A DNA stretch of 64,000 nucleotides from Xanthomonas sp. (GTDB taxonomy: Bacteria; Pseudomonadota; Gammaproteobacteria; Xanthomonadales; Xanthomonadaceae): contig NZ_JAFIWC010000026.1 of the NCBI RefSeq assembly GCF_017163755.1, positions 1 through 64,000 on the forward strand. Direction: 5' to 3'. The translations under genes were made by a program, and so were the position numbers. Every line of letters starts with the position of its first letter. Positions within the stretch are counted from its first letter, which is position 1. Below are positions 41,652 through 49,217 of this stretch, in pieces. The notes beneath the pieces are model-generated. The model had not been told where the DNA came from and searched no databases. It saw only the letters and a program-made list of their open reading frames with translations.

Positions 41652-43526
41652 TCAGCCCTTCTTGGCCGCCACCCAGCGCTCGATCTTCTCCTGCAGCACG
41701 TCCAGCGGCACCGAGCCGTCCTTGAGCACCTCGGCGTGGAATTCGCGGATGTCGAACTTGTCGCCGAGCTGCGCGCGCGCGTAGTCGCGCAGCTGGATGA
41801 TCTTCATCTCGCCGATCTTGTAGGCCAGCGCCTGGCCGGGAATGGCCATGTAGCGCTCGGCCTCGGCCTCGGCGTCGGTGCGGCTGCTGGCGGAGTTCTG
41901 CAGCATGTAGTCGATCACCTGCTCGCGGGTCCAGCCCTTGCTGTGCAGGCCGGTGTCCACCACCAGGCGGATCGCGCGCCACAGCTCGTTCTGCAGGTAG
42001 CCGAAGTAGCTGTACGGGTCCTGATACAGGCCCAGGTCCTTGCCCAGCGATTCGGTGTACAGGCCCCAGCCCTCGATGTACGCGGTCTCGCCGCCGAAGC
42101 GGCGGAACTTGGGCAGGTTGGTCAGTTCCTGCTGCAGGCCGAGCTGGAAATGATGGCCGGGGATCGCCTCGTGCAGGTACAGGTCCTCCGCGTCCCAGGT
42201 CTTGCGGGTCGGCAGGTCGTAGGTGTTGACGTAGAAGATGCCCGGCCGCGAGCCGTCCTCGCTGGGGCGCATGTACGAGCCGCCGGCCGCCGACTGCGCG
42301 CGGTACGGCTCCACCGGGCGGATCTCGAACGCCGCCTTCGGTTTGAGCGTGAACATCTTCGGCACCGCCGCGTCGACCTTCGACTCCAGCCCGCGGTAGT
42401 AGGCCAGCAGTTCGTCCTCGCTCTTGAAGGTGAAGCGCTTGTCGTTCTGCACGAACTTGAAGAATTTCTGCATCGAGCCGCGGAACTTCACCTGCTTCAT
42501 CACCGCCTGGATCTGGCCGTGGATGCGCGCCACCTCATCCAGGCCGATCTGGTGGATCTGCGCCGGGGTCAGCTCGGTGGTGGTGCTCTGGCGCACGTTG
42601 TACGCGTACCACGCCTCGCCGCCGGGCAGCGCGCCGATGCCGGCGGTGCTGCGCGTGGCCGGCAGGTATTCGGTGGCGATGAAGCCGCGCAGGCGCCGGT
42701 ACGCCGGCAGGATCCGGTACTCGATCATGCGCTTGTATTCGGCGGTGATGCGCTGCTTCTCGGCCTCGGGCATGTCCGCCGGCAGGTTGCGGATCGGGCC
42801 CCAGAACAGGCTCTCCTCCGCGCTGGGCTTGATGATCGCGTCCAGCTGCGGCAACACCTTCTCCATCAGCGCGCGCGGCTGCACTACGCCGGCCTTCATG
42901 CCCTCGCGCATGTTGGCGATGGCCTGGTCGAACAGGTCCGGGATGCCGAGCGAGCGGCGCGACCAGTTGTCGTAGTCCTTGACCGTGCGGAACGGCTGCG
43001 CGCCGGTGCCCGAGCCGAGCATCACCATGATGCTGCCGACGTTGTAGAACTGGTTCACCGGCTGCATCCAGCTCGGGTACTGCTCCGCTTCCAGCGCGCT
43101 GCGCGCGTCGCGCACGAAGATCTCGTAGCTCAGCAGGTCCTGCCCGCTGAGCCCGTCCTTGCCGATCGCCTCGGCCTTGCCCAGCCATTGCACGGTGAAA
43201 TCGTGCGACTGCTGGCGGAACGCGGCCGACAGGAAGTTGGGCAGCTGGTCGTTGTAGCGGCTGTCGCCCTGGAAGGTGGCCTGCAGCGGGTTCAGCCGCA
43301 GCGAGGCGTCCCAGTACTCGTCGTAGAGGCGGTTCAACTGCGCCGCCTTGTCCTGCTTCACCGGCGCGGCCACCGCGCGCGGCTTGGGCTTGCTCTTGGC
43401 GCCGGTCTGCGTCGCGACCGGGCGCTTGGCCTTCTTCTTGGCCGCATCGGCCGGCGGCGGCACGGACAGCAACAGCGCCGAGGCGATGGCGAGCGACAAC
43501 AGGCGGGACAAAGGACGGGACAGCAT
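41652..43526 (-). CDS. DUF885 exported metallopeptidase-like protein
   Basis: The 624-residue exported protein has a signal-like N-terminus (LSLAIASALLLSVPPPADAA) and a helical body matching DUF885. The HEAxPGH motif (LHEAIPGHHFQLGLQQE) near residue 450 and a downstream Glu (YIEGWGLYTESLG) form the expected zinc site. DUF885 proteins are predicted periplasmic or outer-membrane zinc peptidases. I chose the ATG at 43526; the extra residues upstream to 43610 do not look like a signal peptide. Confidence 0.88.
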   Translation of the reverse strand: MLSRPLSRLLSLAIASALLLSVPPPADAAKKKAKRPVATQTGAKSKPKPRAVAAPVKQDKAAQLNRLYDEYWDASLRLNPLQATFQGDSRYNDQLPNFLSAAFRQQSHDFTVQWLGKAEAIGKDGLSGQDLLSYEIFVRDARSALEAEQYPSWMQPVNQFYNVGSIMVMLGSGTGAQPFRTVKDYDNWSRRSLGIPDLFDQAIANMREGMKAGVVQPRALMEKVLPQLDAIIKPSAEESLFWGPIRNLPADMPEAEKQRITAEYKRMIEYRILPAYRRLRGFIATEYLPATRSTAGIGALPGGEAWYAYNVRQSTTTELTPAQIHQIGLDEVARIHGQIQAVMKQVKFRGSMQKFFKFVQNDKRFTFKSEDELLAYYRGLESKVDAAVPKMFTLKPKAAFEIRPVEPYRAQSAAGGSYMRPSEDGSRPGIFYVNTYDLPTRKTWDAEDLYLHEAIPGHHFQLGLQQELTNLPKFRRFGGETAYIEGWGLYTESLGKDLGLYQDPYSYFGYLQNELWRAIRLVVDTGLHSKGWTREQVIDYMLQNSASSRTDAEAEAERYMAIPGQALAYKIGEMKIIQLRDYARAQLGDKFDIREFHAEVLKDGSVPLDVLQEKIERWVAAKKG

Positions 43527-43627
43527 CGGCGACTCCAGCACACGTAGACCGGGGAGCTTGCCCGATCCGCCGGCATCCGGCCACCCATGGCGGCGCCGGA
43601 GCGAGCGCAATGTTTATGCAGGCGCTA

Positions 43628-43889
43628 GGGCCTGTTGACGCGATCGGGACAGGCCACGCCGTGCTTGGGCGCGTGCGGGGCAAGGAAGAGGGAGGGAACT
43701 TATGCCGATAAGCGACCGAGCGATGACGCCGCCCCGTGCGCGCCCAAGCGCGGCCCTGCGGGTTGCCATGTCCGGCACCCAGGCGGCCGCGCGCGGCTTG
43801 GACAGGCGCCAGCCTGCCGCGGCGCCACGCACGGCCGCCTGGACGCCGGACATGACAGCGTGGCCTGTCCCGATCGCATTAACAGGCCC
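43628..43889. mobile_element. 260-bp non-coding MITE-like element, copy 1
   Basis: The 262-base unit has terminal inverted repeats of about 32 bases with two mismatches (GGGCCTGTTgAcGCGATCGG against GGGCCTGTTaAtGCGATCGG) and flanking TA on both sides (43626-43627, 43890-43891), consistent with a TA target duplication. No ORF is shared with copy 2. It overlaps the final base of the yhhQ stop codon. A second, inverted copy lies at 47324-47583. No transposase is present, so it is a non-autonomous element mobilised in trans. Confidence 0.85.
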
Positions 43890-44662
43890 TAGTCGGCCGC
43901 CGCTTCCTCGCGCAGCCGCTGCGCGCGCTGCGCGCCCAGGTAGCCGGCGATCCAGCGGCGCATCAGGTACAGCAGCGGGATCAGCAGCACCGCCAGCAGC
44001 ATCTTGCATACGTAGTTGAGCGTGCTCACCGCCAGGAACAGCGGGATCGACCAGTGCTGCGGCCCGAGCACGAAGGCGATGTAGATCACCACGAAGCTGT
44101 CCACCAGCTGCGACACCGCGGTGGAACCGGTGGCGCGCAGCCACACGTGCTTCTCGCCGGTAGCGTTGCGGATGCGGTGGAATACGGTCACGTCGATCAG
44201 CTGCCCGACCAGGAACGCCACCAGCGACCCGGCGATGGTCCACAGCCCCTGGCCGAACACCGCGGCGAACGCGGCCTGGTAGTCGGGCACGCCCTGCGCC
44301 TGCGCCGCGCCCACCCAGAAACCCGCCGGCGCCAGCGCGATCGCGGCGAAGGCGAAGGCGAAGCCGTAGCCGATCAGCGCCACCGCCAGCCAGGAGATGA
44401 AGCGCACGCCGCGTCGGCCGAAGAATTCGTTGATGGTGTCGGTGAGGATGAACACCAGCGGCCACAGCAGGGTGCCGGCGGTGAAGTTCAGCGAGCCGGT
44501 CTGGCCGAACAGGTTCCAGTTCAGCGGCGCGATGCCGAGCGTGTCCTCCAGCGCGAAGATCTTGACCCCGATGAACTCGGCCAGCGCGGCGTTGACGCAG
44601 AAGAACGCCGCCAGGGCGATGAACAGGCGAACGGCGCGGTCGTCGAGCGTGCCGTCGCGCAT
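43889..44662 (-). CDS. yhhQ: Queuosine precursor transporter (YhhQ/VUT family)
   Basis: The 257-residue membrane protein imports the queuosine precursors preQ0/preQ1. About seven helices are visible, including the first (LFIALAAFFCVNAALAEFIGVKIF), FILTDTINEFFGRRGVRFISWLAVALIGY and VGQLIDVTVFHRIRNATGEKHVWLRATGSTAVSQLVDSFVVIYIAF, which is typical of the family. Its TAG stop codon is formed by flanking TA and the first G of the 260-bp element, so the insertion site lies exactly at the gene end. It is four bases downstream of the DUF502 gene on the same strand. Confidence 0.92.
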   Translation of the reverse strand: MRDGTLDDRAVRLFIALAAFFCVNAALAEFIGVKIFALEDTLGIAPLNWNLFGQTGSLNFTAGTLLWPLVFILTDTINEFFGRRGVRFISWLAVALIGYGFAFAFAAIALAPAGFWVGAAQAQGVPDYQAAFAAVFGQGLWTIAGSLVAFLVGQLIDVTVFHRIRNATGEKHVWLRATGSTAVSQLVDSFVVIYIAFVLGPQHWSIPLFLAVSTLNYVCKMLLAVLLIPLLYLMRRWIAGYLGAQRAQRLREEAAAD

Positions 44663-44666
44663 GCCG

Positions 44667-45344
44667 TCAGCGGTCCATGGTGCGGGTGAACGGCACGCTC
44701 TCCGGCGCCACCGCGCCGCCGGAGATGATGAAGCTCATCGCCTGGTCCACGGTCCAGTCGGTCGGGGTCAGCAGCTCCACCGGCACGATCTCCAGGTAGC
44801 CGGAGGTGGGGTTGGGCGTGGTGGGCACGTACACCGCGGCCAGTTCGCGGCCGCTGCCCTGTTCCTTGATCACCCGCGTCACCAGGCCCACCGACTTCAT
44901 GTCGCGATGCGGGAAGTCGATCAGCACCACGCGCTGGGTGCTGCCCGGCTGGGTCTGCAGGATGTCCAGCAGCTTGCGCGCGCTGTCGTAGACCACGCTG
45001 GCCAGCGGGATGCGGCGCATGATCGCCTCGAACCAGCGCAGCAGCCGCTGCCCGACCACGCGCCGGCTGAGCACGCCCACCAGCAGGATCACCGCCAGCG
45101 TGGCGATCAGCGCGATGGTGTTCTGCACCCACAGCGCCTTGATCCAGCCCAGCGCCTGCGGGAACGAGGCGGCGATGCGCCCGGACAGCGGCACCACCCA
45201 CGGGCTGCTGATGCCCGACAGCAGCACGAACACGAACTTGACCACGACCCAGGTCAGCCAGATCGGCAGCAGGGTCAGCAGGCCGGTCAGGAACAGGCGC
45301 TGCAGGGAGGGGCGGGCATGCGGGGTGGGGGTATCTGGCGACAT
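44667..45344 (-). CDS. DUF502 family membrane protein
   Basis: The 225-residue protein matches DUF502: two N-terminal membrane helices (LFLTGLLTLLPIWLTWVVVKFVFVLL and NTIALIATLAVILLVGVLS) followed by a conserved cytosolic domain (RRIPLASVVYDSARKLLDILQTQ, VYVPTTPNPTSGYLEIVPVELLTPTDWTVDQAMSFIISGG). Function unknown. It is the first gene of a likely operon with yhhQ. Confidence 0.9.
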   Translation of the reverse strand: MSPDTPTPHARPSLQRLFLTGLLTLLPIWLTWVVVKFVFVLLSGISSPWVVPLSGRIAASFPQALGWIKALWVQNTIALIATLAVILLVGVLSRRVVGQRLLRWFEAIMRRIPLASVVYDSARKLLDILQTQPGSTQRVVLIDFPHRDMKSVGLVTRVIKEQGSGRELAAVYVPTTPNPTSGYLEIVPVELLTPTDWTVDQAMSFIISGGAVAPESVPFTRTMDR

Positions 45345-45428
45345 CCGCGTAGTGTAGTGGAGCCTCGGCCACGCAGGCGGCATGCGGCTAAGATGGGCCG
45401 ACATCGGTGCAGGGACGGTTGGGGAAAC

Positions 45429-46751
45429 ATGCGCGCAAGGATCGGCAAGTGGCTGGCGTGGAGCGCCGGCGGCGTGGTGGCACTGGTGCTGGCGGCGTAC
45501 CTGGTGTCGCGGCTGTGGCCGGTGCCGCCGGCGCAGCGCGAGGCGCTGGCGTTGCTCCAGCAGCCGCGCGCGCCGCTGCGCGGGCCCAACCTGTTCGCGG
45601 CGCTGTGGGCGTTGCCGTACGCGGTGCCGGCGGCGCAGCAGCCAGCGCTGTTGGAGCAGGACGTGCAGCGCTTTCGCCAGTCCCGCGCCGCGGGCGGGTT
45701 CGGCAGCGCATTGGCGCGGCAGCCGCGCGCGCCGGCGTGGCCGGCGACGCTGCCGCGGTGCAGCTGGCGCGACAGCGACTGCCTGGACAAGGTGCGTGCG
45801 CAGCGCCAGGCCTATGCCGACGCGCTGCAGGCGCAGGCGCCGGTGCTGGCGCGGATAGCGGCGCTGCCCGCCGATGCGCACTACCGCAGTCCGTTCGACG
45901 CGCGCGCCGACACGCCGCTGCCAGAGCTTTCCCTGCTGCGGCTCGGGTCGATGCGCCATGCGCTGGATTTCGCCGACGGCCGTACCGACGCGGCGCTGGC
46001 CGGCGTATGCCACGACGCGCAACTGGGCCGGATCCTGTTGCGCAGCGACGACAGCCTGATCGTGCCGATGGTCGGCGCGGCGATGCTGCGCGGCAATGCG
46101 CGCCTGTTCGCCGGCATGCTGGCCGAACTGCCGGTGCAGCAGCCGCTGCCGGCGCAGTGCGCGGTGGCGTTCGCGCCGCTGGCGGCCGAGGAGATCGGCC
46201 TGTGCGGGGCGATGCGTGGCGAAGCGCGGATGATGTTCGCCGCGTTCGACGAACTCGGCGGCGGCGCGGGACCGCCGATGCGCTGGTACGACGCGGCGTT
46301 GCTGCGCCTGTTCGACGCCGAACGCAGCAAGGCGATGGTGGCGCCGCGCTACGCCTGGTCCTGCGGCGCCACGGCGCGCGACGCGCTGCTGCACGATCGC
46401 CCGGCGGTCGAGGCGCCGGCGCAGGCATCGGCGTCGCGGTCGGTCGGCTGCCTGGCCAATGCGATGGGATGCGTGCTGGCCGCCTCCGCGGCGCCCGACG
46501 TGGCACCGTACCAGCGATCGCTGCAGGACGCGGCCGCCGCCACGCGCCTGGTCGCGGCGCTGCTGTGGCTGCGCGAGCATCCCGATGCGCAACCGTTGCC
46601 GCAGCGCCTGGCCGCGCTGCCGGCGCCGTTGCGCGGGTCCGCCCGCCCGATCCAGGCCGCGACCGAGGGCGGCGTGCAGGTGCAGGCCTACTCCGGGCGC
46701 GAAGGCGACCGCCTGCGCCTGCCGTTGCCGGGCAGCAGGCTGCGACGCTGA
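45429..46751 (+). CDS. Membrane-anchored protein of unknown function
   Basis: The 440-residue product has one N-terminal membrane segment (WLAWSAGGVVALVLAAYLVSRLWPV) and an otherwise soluble, Ala/Leu-rich, helical body. Eight or more Cys residues (PRCSWRDSDCLDK, VCHDAQLG, CAVAFAPL, LCGAMRG, YAWSCGAT, VGCLANAMGC) suggest disulfides, so the body is likely periplasmic. I do not recognise a family. ATG at 45429 follows GGGGAAAC. It is convergent with the DUF4442 gene. Confidence 0.72.
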   Translation: MRARIGKWLAWSAGGVVALVLAAYLVSRLWPVPPAQREALALLQQPRAPLRGPNLFAALWALPYAVPAAQQPALLEQDVQRFRQSRAAGGFGSALARQPRAPAWPATLPRCSWRDSDCLDKVRAQRQAYADALQAQAPVLARIAALPADAHYRSPFDARADTPLPELSLLRLGSMRHALDFADGRTDAALAGVCHDAQLGRILLRSDDSLIVPMVGAAMLRGNARLFAGMLAELPVQQPLPAQCAVAFAPLAAEEIGLCGAMRGEARMMFAAFDELGGGAGPPMRWYDAALLRLFDAERSKAMVAPRYAWSCGATARDALLHDRPAVEAPAQASASRSVGCLANAMGCVLAASAAPDVAPYQRSLQDAAAATRLVAALLWLREHPDAQPLPQRLAALPAPLRGSARPIQAATEGGVQVQAYSGREGDRLRLPLPGSRLRR

Positions 46752-46813
46752 CGCTGATGCCGGCGCGCCGCGGGCAGGCGCGGCGCGCGATCCACCCGCC
46801 GCGTACGCTGCGC

Positions 46814-47263
46814 TCAGCGCGCCGGCTTGCGCTTGACGTACAGCTGCTTGCGCACCCGCGCGACCACCTCGCCCTGCGCGTCGCGGACCTCGTTGTCGAA
46901 CCAGCGCAGGTACTTGTCGCCGCCGGCGGTGGCGTCGCGGATCTCGGCCAGGGTGGCGTCGTCGAGGCGGAACTCGGCGACCACGTGGCTGCGCCCGGGC
47001 TTGACGAACTCGATGCTGCCCGCCTTGTCCCAGACGTAGTAGTCGCGGCCCAGGCTGTGCATCGCCAGCAGCATCCAGAACGGGTCGGTCATCGCGAACA
47101 GGCTGCCGCCGAAGTGGGTGCCGACGTAGTTGCGGTTCCACGGGCGCAGGCGCAGCGCCACCCGCGCGTAGCGGTAGTCCTGGTCCAGTTCGAGCACGTG
47201 GATGCCGGTGAACAGGAACGGCGGCCACAGGTTCAGGCCCAGGCGGAACAGCGATGCTTTCAT
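46814..47263 (-). CDS. DUF4442 hotdog-fold thioesterase-like protein
   Basis: The 149-residue protein has the DUF4442 hotdog pattern (LFRLGLNLWPPFLFTGIHVLELDQDYRYARVALRL, NRNYVGTHFGGSLFAMTDPFWMLLAM). The Thr-His-Phe-Gly-Gly-Ser segment mirrors the acyl-CoA thioesterase active-site helix. It probably hydrolyses an acyl-CoA or acyl-carrier substrate. It ends before the second 260-bp element and is not obviously in an operon. Confidence 0.82.
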   Translation of the reverse strand: MKASLFRLGLNLWPPFLFTGIHVLELDQDYRYARVALRLRPWNRNYVGTHFGGSLFAMTDPFWMLLAMHSLGRDYYVWDKAGSIEFVKPGRSHVVAEFRLDDATLAEIRDATAGGDKYLRWFDNEVRDAQGEVVARVRKQLYVKRKPAR

Positions 47264-47323
47264 GGCAAGAGCGGGACGGGAAGAAGCGCCGAGCTTACCA
47301 TTCGCATGAGTATGGTGGGCTGG

Positions 47324-47583
47324 GGCCTGTTGACGCTATCGGGATGGGCCACGTTGTCATGTCCGCCGTCCAGGGGGTCGTGCGTGGCATCGCGGCAGGC
47401 TGGCCGCCTGTCCAAGCCGCGCGCGGCCGCCTGGGCGGCGGACAGGGCAACCCGAAGGGCCGCGCTTGGGCGCGCATGGGCGGCGCCATCGCTCGGTCGC
47501 TTATCGGCACAAGCGCCCTTCCTCTCCTTGCCCCGCACGCGCCCAAGCACGGCGCGGCCTATCCCGATAGCGTTAACAGGCCC
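47324..47583. mobile_element. 260-bp non-coding MITE-like element, copy 2 (inverted)
   Basis: This 260-base copy is the reverse complement of the one at 43628-43889, with most positions matching by eye. Its right-hand end carries TA (47584-47585), and its left-hand flank reads TG instead of TA, a single change. Its edge also overlaps the last codon of the adjacent gene: the TAG stop of the CHASE2-GGDEF gene. The two copies could support inversion of the 3.4 kb between them. Confidence 0.85.
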
Positions 47584-49217
47584 TAGATGGGGCTGCTGCA
47601 GGCGTAGCCGTCGCGCCCGGCGGTCTTGGCCCGGTACAGCGCCGCGTCGGCCTGGGCGAAGAAATCGCGGTCGCGGGTCTCGGCGCCGACCGTGGTGCTG
47701 TGCACGCCGAGCGTGGCGGTGATCGGCACCGGGCCGTGGGGTCCCGGCATCGTCAGCTGGCGGATGTCCTCGAGCAGCGCCTCGGCGATGCCGCGCGCGC
47801 CGGGCAGCGCGGTGTCGGGCAGGATCATCGCGAATTCGTCGCCGCCGAAGCGCGCGGCGACATCGTGCGGGCGCCGCGCGTGGCGCGCGACCGCCGCGGC
47901 GACCAGGGTGAGCGCACGGTCGCCGCTATGGTGGCCGAGGGTGTCGTTGTAGCGCTTGAAATGGTCGATGTCGACGACGATCAGGGTCAGCGGCTTGCCG
48001 CTGCGCCGCGCCATCGCCAGTTCCTGGCGGAAGGCCAGCTCGAAACTGTGGCGGTTGGCCAGCCCGGTGAGCCCGTCGCGGTGCGCCTGGCGCCGCCAGT
48101 GCGCCACGCGCAGGCCCAGCCAGCCGGCCGACACCAGGGTCACCGCGCCCAGGCACGCCGCCGGCGCGAACCAGCGCCCGCTAGCCAGCGCCCACAGCAG
48201 GCTGCCGGTGGCGATCAGCGCCAGCGTGACCGGCAGCGCCAGCCACGGCCAGCGCCGGTGGCGCACGGGATAGGTCATGCCCAGCGCGGCGAGCAGCGCC
48301 AGCAGCGCCGAGGCGCCGGCCTGCTGGGCGTCCGGCAACGGCGTGATCGCATGCCCGCCGAGCAGCATCGCGGCCACGTTGGCCTGGTACTCGGCGCCGT
48401 TCATCCAGCTTTCGTGCGACATCGGGGTCAGGAAGCGCTGGCCCAGGCCCGCGGCGCCGACGCCGACGATGACCCGGCGCCCGCGCAGCGCCTGCGCCGG
48501 CACCCGGCCCTCCAGCACGTCGACGTAGGACAGCTGCGGGAAGCTGCCGGGCGGCCCGGCATAGCGGACCCCGACATAGTCGTTGCGATACCAGCGGTAG
48601 GGGATCGGGTCCTCGGCCTGTCCGGCCTCCGAGGCCACGCCCGGCCAGGGCGGGGCCAGGCCGGCCAGCGCCACGCCCAGCGCCGGCCAGTGCGCGCTGC
48701 CCAGGCCGGCGCGCAGGTAGATGCCGCGCGACACGCCGTCGGCGTCGATCTCGATGTCGGTATGCGCCAGCCCGGCCGCGGCGCGGGCGATGATCGGCAC
48801 CGGCAGCAGTTCCTGCGGCATGTCGCCGGCGTCGGCGCTGCTGGTGGTCACCGGCAGTACGGTGTTGCCGTTGCGGCGCAGCGCCGCGGCCAGCCGCGCG
48901 TCGTTGTCCGGATCGGCCTGGTCCGGTTCGCTGAACACCAGGTCCAGCGCCACCCGCTTGGCGCCGGCCTCGCTCAGGCGGTCGAGCAGGCGCGCGTGGG
49001 TGCTGCGCGGCCACGGCCATTGCCCGAGCGCCTGCAGGCTGCGGTCGTCGATCGCCACCAGCACCACCGACGAATCGGGCGGATAGGGCCAATGCGCGAC
49101 CAGCGTGTCGTACAGCGCGTTGTCCAGCCGCCACAATCCGTCCGACAGGCTGAACGCCGCGGCCAGCAGCGCCGCCGCGGCGGCTACCAGCCAGCGCAGC
49201 GGCGCGGTCGCCTTCAC
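47583..49217 (-). CDS. CHASE2-GGDEF diguanylate cyclase
   Basis: The 544-residue protein has an N-terminal helix, a periplasmic CHASE2 sensor domain (DGLWRLDNALYDTLVAHWPYPPDSSVVLVAIDDRSLQALGQWPWPRSTHARLLDRL...), three or more membrane helices near residues 320-400, and a GGDEF domain with FGGDEF. An RxxD inhibitory site (RPHD) lies five residues before GGDEF, so product inhibition is likely. It makes cyclic-di-GMP. It starts with GTG that overlaps the TGA of the FecR gene (GTGA), and its TAG stop is formed at the edge of the 260-bp element. Confidence 0.88.
   Translation of the reverse strand: MKATAPLRWLVAAAAALLAAAFSLSDGLWRLDNALYDTLVAHWPYPPDSSVVLVAIDDRSLQALGQWPWPRSTHARLLDRLSEAGAKRVALDLVFSEPDQADPDNDARLAAALRRNGNTVLPVTTSSADAGDMPQELLPVPIIARAAAGLAHTDIEIDADGVSRGIYLRAGLGSAHWPALGVALAGLAPPWPGVASEAGQAEDPIPYRWYRNDYVGVRYAGPPGSFPQLSYVDVLEGRVPAQALRGRRVIVGVGAAGLGQRFLTPMSHESWMNGAEYQANVAAMLLGGHAITPLPDAQQAGASALLALLAALGMTYPVRHRRWPWLALPVTLALIATGSLLWALASGRWFAPAACLGAVTLVSAGWLGLRVAHWRRQAHRDGLTGLANRHSFELAFRQELAMARRSGKPLTLIVVDIDHFKRYNDTLGHHSGDRALTLVAAAVARHARRPHDVAARFGGDEFAMILPDTALPGARGIAEALLEDIRQLTMPGPHGPVPITATLGVHSTTVGAETRDRDFFAQADAALYRAKTAGRDGYACSSPI

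Noticed and set aside
41634-43547. A 637-residue plus-strand frame over the DUF885 gene.
   Set aside because: Composition typical of an antisense shadow. The minus-strand gene has a signal peptide and the HEAxPGH motif.
43628-43889. A small protein gene within the 260-bp element.
   Set aside because: ORFs of the two copies are in different frames, so coding is not maintained.
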